Positions 8,652 through 16,887 of a stretch of DNA of 64,000 nt are shown piece after piece. The DNA is from Alphaproteobacteria bacterium UBA2903 (lineage in GTDB: Bacteria; Pseudomonadota; Alphaproteobacteria; CAAGCB01; CAG-977): the NCBI GenBank assembly GCA_002349565.1, contig DEDN01000035.1, forward strand, positions 10,152 to 74,151. The letters are read 5' to 3'. A program made the position numbers and the translations under genes. Position 1 is the stretch's first letter. Each line of letters opens with the position of its first letter. Under the pieces are notes generated by a model that did not search any database, was not told the origin of the DNA, and worked only from the letters and a program-made list of their open reading frames with translations.

Positions 8652-9668
8652 GTGATTCAGAAAAACTGGCAAGACTTGATTAAGCCGAGCAATATCGAAG
8701 TCGAACACGCCGAAGGTTCCGCGCACAAAGCGACAATCGTCGTTGAACCGTTGGAACGCGGTTTCGGGATGACTTTGGGTAACGCTTTGCGCCGCGTCTT
8801 GTTGTCTTCACTGCAGGGAGCTGCGGTGACCGCGATTCATATCGACGGCGTTTTGCATGAATTTTCTTCGATTGAAGGCGTTCGTGAAGACGTTTCCGAT
8901 ATTATTTTGAACATTAAAACGCTGGCTCTGCGCTATGACGGCGAAGGCACCCGCCGCATGACTTTGAAAGCGGAAGGTCCGTGCGAAGTCACCGCCGCGA
9001 TGATTGAAACGGGACATGATGTCGAAATCATGAACCCCGAACTGGTCATCTGCACGCTGGACAAAGGCGCGAAGTTGAACATGGAGCTGACGGTCGGTAC
9101 GGGCAAAGGCTATGTCCCCGCGTCCCAGAACCGCCCCGAAGACTGCCCCATCGGATTGATTCCCGTGGATTCCATCTTCAGCCCGATCACCAAAGCTGTT
9201 TATCAGGTTGACAACGCCCGCGTGGGTCAGATCACCAACTATGACAAACTGTCTTTGACGGTCGAAACGAACGGTACGGTTTCTCCGGAAGACGCGGTCG
9301 CTTTGGCGGCGCGCATCTTGCAGGAACAGCTGAAACTGTTCGTCAACTTCGAAGAACCGGAAGAAGACGTCGAAGCCGAAAAGAAAGACGAACTGCCGTT
9401 CAACCGCAATCTGCTGCGCAAAGTCGACGAATTGGAATTGTCGGTGCGTTCCGCGAATTGCCTGAAAAACGACAATATCGTTTACATCGGCGATTTGGTT
9501 CAAAAGACGGAAGCCGAAATGCTGCGTACGCCGAACTTCGGTCGCAAGTCTTTGAACGAAATCAAAGAAGTTCTTTCTCAGATGGGATTGCATTTGGGTA
9601 TGGAAGTGGTCGGTTGGCCGCCCGAAAATATCGAATCGCTGTCCAAAGGTTTGGAAGAACCGTTTTAA
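8652..9668 (+). CDS. rpoA: RNA polymerase alpha subunit
   Basis: Assembles the polymerase core and contacts upstream promoter DNA and activators. The 338-residue protein begins at a GTG ([13 protein letters not shown]) after a caggagag RBS; the longer open frame from 8529 overlaps rpsK and lacks family similarity. The N-terminal assembly domain includes [19 protein letters not shown] and [11 protein letters not shown]. After an acidic linker (about residues 233-248), the C-terminal domain shows [14 protein letters not shown] and [15 protein letters not shown], the UP-element binding helix-hairpin-helix. Length and order are normal. Confidence 0.98.
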   Translation: MIQKNWQDLIKPSNIEVEHAEGSAHKATIVVEPLERGFGMTLGNALRRVLLSSLQGAAVTAIHIDGVLHEFSSIEGVREDVSDIILNIKTLALRYDGEGTRRMTLKAEGPCEVTAAMIETGHDVEIMNPELVICTLDKGAKLNMELTVGTGKGYVPASQNRPEDCPIGLIPVDSIFSPITKAVYQVDNARVGQITNYDKLSLTVETNGTVSPEDAVALAARILQEQLKLFVNFEEPEEDVEAEKKDELPFNRNLLRKVDELELSVRSANCLKNDNIVYIGDLVQKTEAEMLRTPNFGRKSLNEIKEVLSQMGLHLGMEVVGWPPENIESLSKGLEEPF

Positions 9669-9796
9669 CCAATTTCCTGTTCGGTTGAACAGGGCTGTGA
9701 CATACGCGATAACTTGAGGTTTGCGATGATTTCAAGCGAGCGGTGTCAGAGAAGTTTTTATCGGTTTCGTGCGCGAAACCATGATAGGAGGAAATT

Positions 9797-10216
9797 ATGA
9801 ATCATCGTAATAGTAAGCGTAAGCTGAACAAATCGTTCGCACACCGCCGTGCCATGTTTGCCAACATGGCGAATGCGTTAATCAAACATGAACAAATCAA
9901 AACCACGTTGCCCAAAGCCAAGGAACTGCGCCCTGTCTTTGAAAAGCTGATCACGATTGCTAAAGTCGGTGATTTGCACAAACGTCGTCAGTTGATTTCT
10001 TTCCTGCGCGATGAAAAAATGGCTGACAAGATGATTGCCACGCTGGCACCCCGCTACAAAGACCGCAACGGCGGTTACACCCGCGTTTTGAAAGCGGGTC
10101 TGCGTTACGGCGACTGCGCTCCGATGGCGATTATCGAATTGGTCGATCGCGACGTCAAGGCTAAAGGACAGGACTCCGGTGTTGTCGTTGAAGCCGAAGC
10201 GGAAGAAGCGAAATAA
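9797..10216 (+). CDS. rplQ: 50S ribosomal protein L17
   Basis: Large-subunit protein near the exit tunnel. The 139-residue product starts [20 protein letters not shown] and carries [20 protein letters not shown] and [24 protein letters not shown], the family signature. A strong aggagg RBS precedes the ATG. The acidic tail (EAEAEEAK) is a common lineage-specific extension. Last gene of the alpha operon, followed by a terminator hairpin. Confidence 0.98.
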   Translation: MNHRNSKRKLNKSFAHRRAMFANMANALIKHEQIKTTLPKAKELRPVFEKLITIAKVGDLHKRRQLISFLRDEKMADKMIATLAPRYKDRNGGYTRVLKAGLRYGDCAPMAIIELVDRDVKAKGQDSGVVVEAEAEEAK

Positions 10217-10240
10217 GACGTTGATTTCTTCAACAAAACG

Positions 10241-10270
10241 AAAAGGCAGGCTTTTTTAGCCTGCCTTTTT
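10241..10270 (+). terminator. Rho-independent terminator after rplQ
   Basis: GGCAGGCT (10245-10252) pairs with AGCCTGCC (10258-10265), extended by flanking A and T runs, and is followed by five T. It closes the ribosomal operon. Confidence 0.9.
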
Positions 10271-10289
10271 GCATAGGGGCGTTTCCCCC

Positions 10290-10318
10290 TTGTTTCGTGC
10301 GCTTTATTCTGTTATCTT
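10290..10318 (+). promoter_or_regulatory. Predicted promoter of the structured RNA
   Basis: TTGTTT at 10290-10295 and TATCTT at 10313-10318 with a 17-bp spacer. A transcript would start near 10325, just before the foldable region. The match to consensus is only fair. Confidence 0.35.
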
Positions 10319-10324
10319 GATACT

Positions 10325-10522
10325 GCGTTTGTGAACAAGACGGGCGCAGGGCGTCAGAAACCCTTTTAAACCTAGTCGTACTGCATATCGCGACTTTAAA
10401 TATTTATACCGATTTCTGCCTTAGGGCGGATGTCGGCTGAATACGGCTATCTGCCTAATAGGTCGAGCCGTGCGCATTCATACGGTTTCTGAAAATCCGC
10501 CCACCTTTTTTAGGTGGGTTTT
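10325..10522 (+). ncRNA. Candidate structured RNA with multibranch fold and terminator
   Basis: Non-coding stretch of about 200 nt with long-range pairing. The closing stem joins GGGCG-TCAGAAACC (10349-10362) to GGTTTCTGA...CGCCC (10484-10492 and 10498-10502). Inside are three hairpins: AGTCG/CGACT (10374-10395), CCGA..CTGCC/GGCGG..TCGG (10409-10436) and CGGCT..CCT/AGG..AGCCG (10444-10470). It ends at a terminator, CCCACC/GGTGGG plus T run (10500-10522), whose left arm shares three bases with the closing stem. I do not recognise a known family; 6S RNA is unlikely because the fold is branched. It may be an independent small RNA or an attenuating leader for the gene at 10551. Confidence 0.5.
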
Positions 10523-10550
10523 GTTTTGGAAAACAGGGGGGAAACCGACA

Positions 10551-11189
10551 ATGAAGATATTTTTGCTGGTTATCGGGCTGTTGTGTCCGTTCCAAGCGGC
10601 GGCTGAAAGTTTGTACCTTGCTTCGAACGTGGCGGCGGATGTTTATGTCGATGGGAAAAAGGCAGGCAAAACGCCGATGCGGCTGGAATACGGCGGCGAA
10701 GAAATCACTTTGAAAAAAGACGGATACAATACCGCTGTTTTGACAAAGCCGCTTTTAATGAAAGGGCGAAGCGGAGGATGTTGCTACGACGGAGTGGGGG
10801 CTTCGTCAAGTGCAGCGTCGGCATATACAATTATTGTGGCGGCGACGGTTGAAACGGTGGCAGGGGTTATAGGGTACGTTATCGGCGGCGTGGCGGGGAT
10901 GGTTGTCGGATTGGCGGTGCCGCCCGCTTATGCCGGATATTTCGCCGACAATCACAGTTTCATTACATTGTTTCCCGAAAACGCGACACAGCAGGAAACG
11001 TTGTACGCGTTAAAACAAATGGAAGTGCGGCATTTTGTTTTGACCGGCTTTGATCAGCAGTTTCAGCCCGAATACATCAAGGCTTTAAGCATTCAAGCGC
11101 AATTGTCCGAAAACACCGTCAAGCGGCTGCTGCGCGAAAACCCGACCCCCGACGGGGCGGCAAACGCCGTTGCCGCGGCGATGAATTAA
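10551..11189 (+). CDS. Exported protein with PEGA-like domain and glycine-rich hydrophobic segment
   Basis: Unknown function. The 212-residue product has a cleavable signal peptide (about 1-18, ending AAA-ES). A PEGA-type surface-layer/carbohydrate-associated motif follows, VYVDGKKAGKTPMRLEY then KKDGYNT. A hydrophobic, glycine-rich stretch at about 85-125 (VIGYVIGGVAGMVVGLAVPP) could be one or two membrane segments. The C-terminal 85 residues look soluble. The ATG after a run of G was chosen; the frame open upstream runs into the RNA terminator. It stands alone, about 30 bp after the structured RNA terminator. A link between the two is only positional. Confidence 0.6.
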   Translation: MKIFLLVIGLLCPFQAAAESLYLASNVAADVYVDGKKAGKTPMRLEYGGEEITLKKDGYNTAVLTKPLLMKGRSGGCCYDGVGASSSAASAYTIIVAATVETVAGVIGYVIGGVAGMVVGLAVPPAYAGYFADNHSFITLFPENATQQETLYALKQMEVRHFVLTGFDQQFQPEYIKALSIQAQLSENTVKRLLRENPTPDGAANAVAAAMN

Positions 11190-11202
11190 GGGATTAGCCC
11201 TA

Positions 11203-11240
11203 AAAAAGAAACCCCCGCGTTTTACACGGGGGTTTCTTTT
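11203..11240. terminator. Bidirectional terminator
   Basis: GAAACCCCCG and CGGGGGTTTC with flanking A and T runs (arms about 11203-11216 and 11227-11240) lie between the convergent genes at 10551 and glgP, and can terminate both. Confidence 0.9.
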
Positions 11241-11251
11241 TGTAAAATGTG

Positions 11252-13717
11252 TTACAGAACGGGTTTGACATCCCAAATGTCTTTGGCGTATTCGGCGATG
11301 GTGCGGTCGGACGAGAATTTGCCCGAATGTGCAACGTTCAAAATCGCTTTTTTGCCCCAAGACGCTTTGTTCAGGAAGTCCTTGCCAACTTGCGCCTGCG
11401 TTTCGATGTACGAACCGATGTCCGCTAGCAGCAGGTAATAATCCGCGCCCATGATATTGTTGAAAATGGGCTGGAAGATTCCCGGTTCGCCGGGGCAGAA
11501 CATATCCGAATTCAACGCGTCCATAATGCGGCGGATGCGCGTGTCGGAATTGTACAGTTCCCACGGATTGTGCGAATGTTCGTCGTGAATCTTCTTGACT
11601 TCGGGCGTCGTCAAACCGAACAGATAGAAGTTTTCGGGTCCTACTTCGTCGCGGATTTCGACGTTCGCGCCATCCAGCGTGCCGACCGTCAAAGCGCCGT
11701 TGAGCATGAACTTCATGTTGCCCGTACCCGAAGCTTCGAAGCCCGCGGTCGAAATCTGTTCCGACACGTCGGCGGCGGGGAACACGCGTTCCGCAATCGA
11801 CACCTTGTAATCGGGGATGAAGACGACCTTCATCTGGTCCTTGACGCGCGGGTCGTTGTTGATGACTTTGGACAAGTTGTTGAACAGCTTGATTGTCAGT
11901 TTCGCAAAGTCGTACGACGGCGCGGCTTTTCCGCCCAGAATGAACGTGCGGGGCGAAGACAGAGCCAAGCCGTCCTCGGTAATCTGCAAATAGTTGTAGA
12001 TGATGTTCAGCGCGTTCAGCAGCTGGCGTTTGTATTCATGAATGCGTTTGACCTGAACGTCGAACAGCGAATCCGTGTCGACGATGTTGCCCGTCGTGTT
12101 CAGAATGATTTTCGCCAGTTTTTCCTTGTTGTCCTTTTTGATGCGGAAGAACGAACGCACAAAATCGGAATCCGTGGCGTACGGCGCGATTTTGACCAGC
12201 TGGTCAAGGTGCGTAATCCATTCGCGTCCGATTTTCGACGAAATCAAGTCCGCCAATTCGGGGTTCGCGCTCAACAGCCAGCGGCGCGGCGTGATGCCGT
12301 TCGTTTTGTTGTTGAAGCGTTCGGGCCACATTTCATAGAAGTCGGGAGCCAGATTTTTCTTGACCAATTCGGAGTGAATCGCCGCCACGCCGTTAATTGA
12401 ATGCGAACCGACAATCGCCAAATTGCCCATGCGGACTTTTTTGGTGTCGCCTTCTTCGATAATGGACATGCGGGACAGCTTGCCGTTGTCGCCGGGGTAT
12501 TTCGCCGCGACTTTTTTCATCAAGTGATCGTTGATGTCGTAGATAATCGCCAAGTGACGCGGGCAGACTTTTTCCAACAGCTTGACCGACCAGCGTTCCA
12601 ACGCTTCGGGCAGCAAGGTGTGGTTGGTGTAGCCCATCGTCTTTTCCGTGATTTCCCAAGCCGTGTCCCAATCCAAGCCGTGAACGTCCATCAGCAGACG
12701 CATCAATTCGGGAATTGCCAAAGTGGGATGCGTGTCGTTCAGCTGAATCGCCGCTTTTTTCGGGAAATCGCGCAGATCCGTGTTCGTTTCCAGGAAACGG
12801 CGCATAATGTCGCTCAAAGCGCAGGAAACAAAGAAGTACTGCTGCAGCAGGCGCAGTTCCTTGCCCGCTTCGACCGCGTCGGACGGATACAGCACTTTGG
12901 AAATCGTTTCGGATTTGATTTTCTTTTCGACCGCTTTGATATAGCCGCCGTCGTTAAAGGTTTTGATGTCCAGTTCGCTGGACGAACGCGCCGAAAACAG
13001 ACGCAGATAGTTCACCGTTTTGCCGCCGAATCCGACAATCGGCATATCGTAGGGAACGCCGACCAATGTTTCGGTGTCGACCCAATGGGCGCGGTGTTCG
13101 CCGTTTACGTCCTCATAGACCAAACGACCGTATACGGGAACATGGCAAATGCGGTCGGCGCGTTCGATCTGCCACGGCGACGAACGGTCCATCCACGAAT
13201 CCGCCATTTCTTTTTGATAGCCGTTTTCAAAAACCTGTTTGAACAAACCGAACTGGTAGTTCAAGCCGTAGCCGTATCCGGGCAGCCCCAAAGTCGCCAT
13301 CGAATCGATGAAGCACGCCGCCAAACGACCCAAGCCGCCGTTGCCCAGCGCCGGATCGTATTCGCAGTCGATGACGTCGCGCAGGGGAATCGGATTGTCC
13401 AGCTTGACCTGATCCAGCAAATCGTGAATGCCCAGATTGTCCAGATTGTTCACCAAAGAACGCCCCAGCAGGTATTCAACCGACAGGTAATAAACGCGTT
13501 TGGGATTGGCATGGGCGTATCTGTTCGCCGTTTCATACATGCGGTCGACGGCGATTTCGCGCACCGCCAAAGCCAAAGCCGTGAACAGGTCTTCCTTGGA
13601 CGCTTCGCGCACCTGTTTGCACAGGGTGTATTTCATCAGACGTTCGATTTTTTCAGCAATCATTTCCGCCGTGATTTTCGGCAGAGCGGCTGTTTTGTTT
13701 TCAGTTTTTTCGGTCAC
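11252..13717 (-). CDS. glgP: Glycogen/maltodextrin phosphorylase
   Basis: Releases glucose-1-phosphate from alpha-1,4-glucans in the cytoplasm. The 821-residue protein spans the full family length. Diagnostic stretches are NGGLGRLAACFIDSMATL near 120-137, VKRIHEYKRQLLN and the pyridoxal phosphate lysine in EASGTGNMKF near residue 668. Starts at GTG with a GAAAG element upstream. No other glycogen genes are in the window, so whether it uses stored glycogen or imported dextrins is unknown. Transcribed alone toward a bidirectional terminator. Confidence 0.96.
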   Translation of the reverse strand: MTEKTENKTAALPKITAEMIAEKIERLMKYTLCKQVREASKEDLFTALALAVREIAVDRMYETANRYAHANPKRVYYLSVEYLLGRSLVNNLDNLGIHDLLDQVKLDNPIPLRDVIDCEYDPALGNGGLGRLAACFIDSMATLGLPGYGYGLNYQFGLFKQVFENGYQKEMADSWMDRSSPWQIERADRICHVPVYGRLVYEDVNGEHRAHWVDTETLVGVPYDMPIVGFGGKTVNYLRLFSARSSSELDIKTFNDGGYIKAVEKKIKSETISKVLYPSDAVEAGKELRLLQQYFFVSCALSDIMRRFLETNTDLRDFPKKAAIQLNDTHPTLAIPELMRLLMDVHGLDWDTAWEITEKTMGYTNHTLLPEALERWSVKLLEKVCPRHLAIIYDINDHLMKKVAAKYPGDNGKLSRMSIIEEGDTKKVRMGNLAIVGSHSINGVAAIHSELVKKNLAPDFYEMWPERFNNKTNGITPRRWLLSANPELADLISSKIGREWITHLDQLVKIAPYATDSDFVRSFFRIKKDNKEKLAKIILNTTGNIVDTDSLFDVQVKRIHEYKRQLLNALNIIYNYLQITEDGLALSSPRTFILGGKAAPSYDFAKLTIKLFNNLSKVINNDPRVKDQMKVVFIPDYKVSIAERVFPAADVSEQISTAGFEASGTGNMKFMLNGALTVGTLDGANVEIRDEVGPENFYLFGLTTPEVKKIHDEHSHNPWELYNSDTRIRRIMDALNSDMFCPGEPGIFQPIFNNIMGADYYLLLADIGSYIETQAQVGKDFLNKASWGKKAILNVAHSGKFSSDRTIAEYAKDIWDVKPVL

Positions 13718-14021
13718 TTTCTTTCAGTCCCTTTATTAAATAATGGTGTAGGGTGAATACCATAAAAAAAGCCCCCGCTTCAAGCAAAAACGAAAAATCC
13801 GCCGCTTTGGGGCGAAAAAAATAAATTATTGCAAAATTTAATAAAAAAAGTTGCTTTTCTGGCTAAAATTGGGTAGTGAATAAGAATGCCTTTGCGTGAT
13901 TTCGGGGCAAAATGCTCATGCGGGTGAAAAGCGGGATGTTTTGCTTTGAATTTCGGCGCAAACGGTGTAAAAAAGAATAGTGTGCTTGCACACGAAAGCG
14001 GTTTTGACAAAGAGGTTGTCC
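13718..14021. other. AT-rich divergent intergenic region
   Basis: About 300 bp between the divergent glgP and the small gene at 14022. It is AT-rich with long A and T runs and should carry both promoters, although no convincing paired -35/-10 stands out. GTGTGC/GCACAC at 13980-13993 is a short perfect palindrome about 28 bp before the downstream ATG. No gene or RNA is evident. Confidence 0.4.
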
Positions 14022-14363
14022 ATGGTCGAACATCAAACGGGACCGGAACAGGAAGGTTTTTACGACATACTGCAAAACGGTGCGGGGGATTTGCTGATTT
14101 CCATTCGCGCCCGCGCAGGCGAACCCGATCATCCGCAAATCGTTTATGACGGCGGAAAGCACGCTTTGCTGTACAGACAGCAGGGATTTTCGATTACATT
14201 GGACTTTATTCATCCCGACGCCCGCGCCCCCTTGGCGCATGCCGAATCCGTGCTGATCGTCGAATTCGAAGGCGGCGAACTGATGCGCGAATACGAAGTC
14301 CCCGTCAGAGTCGTCAAAAAATTGCCCTTGTCGCCCGAAAATCTGCCCGCTTTGCCGCAATAA
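14022..14363 (+). CDS. Conserved-looking small protein of unknown function
   Basis: I do not recognise this 113-residue protein. It begins MVEHQTGPEQEG after an agagg RBS (14010-14014). It has no signal peptide or membrane segment and is rich in acidic and beta-prone stretches (GDLLISIRAR, ESVLIVEFEGGELM), suggesting a small cytoplasmic beta protein. It precedes nuoA by 48 bp, close enough for possible cotranscription with the complex I operon, but nothing ties it functionally to that complex. Confidence 0.5.
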   Translation: MVEHQTGPEQEGFYDILQNGAGDLLISIRARAGEPDHPQIVYDGGKHALLYRQQGFSITLDFIHPDARAPLAHAESVLIVEFEGGELMREYEVPVRVVKKLPLSPENLPALPQ

Positions 14364-14411
14364 ATCCGATTGCCGTTGAATAAAGCGCGGGTTTGGTGTA
14401 AAGCTTTCCCT

Positions 14412-14777
14412 ATGGAACAGAGCTTGCACGCGTATTGTTGTTTTTTGCTTCTTTTTTTGACGCTGACGGCGGTTGTCGGCGCGGTTGCCGTGCTGTCGTT
14501 TTTATTCGGACGCAAAAAACGCCGCACCGTTGCCGTTGACGGTTATGCGGGCGGTTTTTACCTGTTGTCGTCCGTGCGCCGCAGGCTCCCGATGCGTTTG
14601 ATTCTGGCTGTACCGCTGTTTGTGCTGTTGGAGGTCGCCTTTTTGTTTTTGACGGCGTGGGGAATGAATATCCGTGCCGCGGGATGGGGCGGCTTTGCCG
14701 TTGCGGCGGCGTTTGCGCTGCAAGCCGGCATCGGCTTTCGGTTCGCCGTGAAAAAAGGAGCGTTCGAATGGAAATGA
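14412..14777 (+). CDS. nuoA: NuoA-like complex I membrane subunit
   Basis: Small membrane subunit at the junction of the peripheral and membrane arms. The 121-residue protein has three membrane segments (about 8-33, 62-83, 88-110). Segment 2 reads FVLLEVAFLFLTAW, matching the family DVEVAFLFPWA: Glu74 is kept but the preceding Asp is Leu. The C-terminal KKGAFEW matches the usual KGALEW end. The loop motif normally PYECG is reduced to YAGG. The start was chosen as the ATG before EQSLHAY. The end overlaps nuoB. Assignment rests on motif remnants and on heading a nuo-ordered operon. Confidence 0.8.
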   Translation: MEQSLHAYCCFLLLFLTLTAVVGAVAVLSFLFGRKKRRTVAVDGYAGGFYLLSSVRRRLPMRLILAVPLFVLLEVAFLFLTAWGMNIRAAGWGGFAVAAAFALQAGIGFRFAVKKGAFEWK

Positions 14778-15178
14778 ATTTCTTTGCCGCTTCGCTGGAA
14801 AAGCTGTCGGCATGGGCGCAAAAAAACGCAATCGCCGCCATGCCGTTGCCGCTGGGCTGCTGTTTGGGGGAAAGCGGGGCGGTTCAGGCGGGCATCCCCG
14901 TGTGCTACAATCCCCGCCAAGCCGATATATTGGTTGTTGCGGGGGCGGTTTCTTTTAAAGCCGCGCCCGTCGTGCGCCGCGTTTACGATATGATGCCCGC
15001 TCCGAAAGCTGTTGTCAGTGTGGGGAATTGCGCTTTGAACGGCGGACTTTTTGCCGATTCTTACGCCGTTGTCAGGCTGGCGGACATTGTTCCCGTCGAC
15101 TGTTTCGTCAAAGGATGTCCCCCGACCGCAGCCGATTTCGCCGCCGCTCTTGCCGATTTGAAAGGAAAGGGGCGGTAA
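14768..15178 (+). CDS. nuoB: NuoB, N2 iron-sulfur subunit of complex I
   Basis: Carries cluster N2, the final electron carrier before quinone. The 136-residue protein retains the four ligand positions: tandem Cys31-Cys32 (PLGCCLGE), Cys88 (VGNCALNGG) and Cys117 (VKGCPPT). It is shorter than typical NuoB, mostly by a reduced N-terminus and C-terminus. The start at 14768 overlaps nuoA; a second in-frame ATG at 14774 overlaps only the nuoA stop and is equally possible. The gene abuts nuoC with no gap. Retention of all four cysteines argues for a working electron wire. Confidence 0.92.
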   Translation: MEMNFFAASLEKLSAWAQKNAIAAMPLPLGCCLGESGAVQAGIPVCYNPRQADILVVAGAVSFKAAPVVRRVYDMMPAPKAVVSVGNCALNGGLFADSYAVVRLADIVPVDCFVKGCPPTAADFAAALADLKGKGR

Positions 15179-15745
15179 ATGGAAAGTTTGGACGATTTCG
15201 GGCAGTATGTTTCTCTGCATTTTGCAAAACAGGACATTGTGGGGCGGGAAAAGGCTTTCGGCTGCCTGACCTTGACGGTTTTGCGGGCGGCGTTGGTGCG
15301 GACGGTGTCCTTTTTGCGCGACGATGCGGCGTGCCGTTTCACGCAGCTGACCGACATTACCGCCGTGCATTATCCGAATCGGGCGGAAGAGTTCGTTTTG
15401 CTGTACCGCTTGACATCCCCGATGCTGAACAGGCGCATCTGCCTGAAAATGCAAACCGCGCGGGATGTGGCGGTGGCGTCTTTGGGCGGAGTGTTTCCCA
15501 ATGCCGTATGGTACGAACGCGAAATCCGCGAAATGTTCGGCGTATCGTTTGAAAACCATCCCGATTTGCGCCGACTGCTGATTGACGAATCCGTCGGCGG
15601 TTTTCCGCTGCGCAAGGATTTTCCCAAGGCGGGAAAAAACAAGCTGTCGTACGATGAAAAAACGGAAAGCTTTGTTGTTTCCGAAAAACAGCCCGAACCG
15701 CAAAAGAACCTGATAGCTTTGAATCTGGCGGGGGAAAGCGAATGA
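15179..15745 (+). CDS. nuoC: NuoC, complex I 30-kDa-type subunit
   Basis: Peripheral-arm scaffold packing against NuoD. In the 188-residue protein the family signature is clear: YEREIREMFGVSFENHPDLRR corresponds to the usual ERE.YDMFG..F..HPDLRR, followed by DESVGGFPLRKDFP. The N-terminal domain aligns loosely (FTQLTDITAVHYPNRAEEF). It is separate from NuoD, unlike the NuoCD fusion of enterobacteria, and overlaps nuoD by four bases (ATGA). Confidence 0.93.
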   Translation: MESLDDFGQYVSLHFAKQDIVGREKAFGCLTLTVLRAALVRTVSFLRDDAACRFTQLTDITAVHYPNRAEEFVLLYRLTSPMLNRRICLKMQTARDVAVASLGGVFPNAVWYEREIREMFGVSFENHPDLRRLLIDESVGGFPLRKDFPKAGKNKLSYDEKTESFVVSEKQPEPQKNLIALNLAGESE

Positions 15746-16887
15746 CCGATATAGCGGAAACGTCGTTTGTCAATATCGCGCCCGAACCCGCGACGGGAAT
15801 GGGGATTTGCCGTCTGGTCGCGCAGCTGGACGGGGAAAAAGTCGTGCGGCTGGATTCGCATATCGGTTTTTCCCACCGCGGAATCGAAAAAATGCTGGAA
15901 AGCGTGAATACGGCGCAGGCTTTGGTTTGGTGCGACAAACTGTGCCGAACCGTGCCTTTTGCGGGCGGACACGCTTTTGTTCTGGCGGCGGAAAAGCTGG
16001 CGGGCGTCAATGTCCCCAAACGCGCCAAGCAAATCCGCACGCTGCTGAGCGAAATCGTGCGGGTGTCCGCTTTGCTGACCATGACGGGCAATCTGGCGCG
16101 GGATACGGGCAACGCCGCCGCGGGAGCCATAGCCGCCCAAGCCGCGGTGCGGACGACCGCTTTGTGCCGTGCGGTTACGCGCTATCCGTTCGGGACTTAC
16201 TTTCGTGTCGGCGGGGTGGCGGTTGATTTGGCGGACGGATTTCAAGACAGGGTTTCCGAATGGATGTCGGAGATGCCCCCTGTTCTGGACGAACTGAAAA
16301 GCTTGATCGACAACGGCATATTCCGATCCAGAACAAAAGGAATCGGCTTCATTGGCGCGGACGCCGCGCTTGCGGCGGGATTGACGGGCGACAATGCGAG
16401 GGCGAGCGGCCTCAAACGCGATGTGCGGGCGGACGAACCGTACGACGCTTATTCCGATGTCGAAGTTACGGTTCCCGTTGCGAACGGCGGCGACTGCTAT
16501 GCCAGATACGAAATGCGAATCGACGGCATTTACAACGCTTTGAAGCTGATTGATCAGCTGTTGCCGCAATTTGCGGCGGGCGAAATCAACGCGTTCAAAC
16601 GTCCGGAAACAACGACTTTGACGGGGCTGAGCACGCATTTCGAAAACGTGGTGAAAGGCTTGCTTTTGCCAGAGGGCGACGTTTATGCGGCGGTTGAAAC
16701 GCCGTTCGGTGAAACGGGCGTGTATTTGCAGGGCGACGGTTCGCCCGTCCCGTACCGCTGTCACATCCGTTCGGCGGGATTTCCCGCAATGCAGGCGTTG
16801 GCGAAAATCGCGGTCGGTGCGGATCTGCTTGACATTCGACCGATTGTGTCGTCGCTGGGCGTTTTGATGACGGAGGTTGACCGATGA
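15742..16887 (+). CDS. nuoD: NuoD, complex I 49-kDa-type subunit with altered quinone site
   Basis: Catalytic-pocket subunit where quinone normally binds near cluster N2. The 381-residue protein aligns along its full length: SHIGFSHRGIEK, DNGIFRSRTKGIG, DEPYDAYSDVEV and the C-terminal LMTEVDR. Two hallmark positions are changed. The HPxxHG motif reads EPATGMG, so the quinone His is Met20. The DRLDY motif reads DKLCR, so the quinone Tyr is Arg69. It lacks the CxxC pairs of a [NiFe] hydrogenase large subunit. It overlaps nuoG by four bases. Identity is firm; the usual ubiquinone chemistry is in doubt. Confidence 0.93.
   Translation: MTDIAETSFVNIAPEPATGMGICRLVAQLDGEKVVRLDSHIGFSHRGIEKMLESVNTAQALVWCDKLCRTVPFAGGHAFVLAAEKLAGVNVPKRAKQIRTLLSEIVRVSALLTMTGNLARDTGNAAAGAIAAQAAVRTTALCRAVTRYPFGTYFRVGGVAVDLADGFQDRVSEWMSEMPPVLDELKSLIDNGIFRSRTKGIGFIGADAALAAGLTGDNARASGLKRDVRADEPYDAYSDVEVTVPVANGGDCYARYEMRIDGIYNALKLIDQLLPQFAAGEINAFKRPETTTLTGLSTHFENVVKGLLLPEGDVYAAVETPFGETGVYLQGDGSPVPYRCHIRSAGFPAMQALAKIAVGADLLDIRPIVSSLGVLMTEVDR

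Noticed and set aside
10325..10522. 6S RNA, SRP RNA, RNase P RNA or tmRNA
   Set aside because: The fold is branched rather than a 6S rod; the SRP GGAAGG loop, RNase P conserved core and tmRNA tRNA-like end are not found.
12401..13756. Long open frame (451 codons) antisense to glgP
   Set aside because: Composition is Arg/Gln/Phe-rich shadow sequence, there is no RBS, and glgP on the other strand is unmistakable.
15742..16887. NuoD homologue as the large subunit of a [NiFe] hydrogenase (Ech/Hyf type)
   Set aside because: Only one cysteine aligns with the N-terminal RxCGxC, the C-terminal DPCxxC is absent, and the protein ends EVDR as in complex I.
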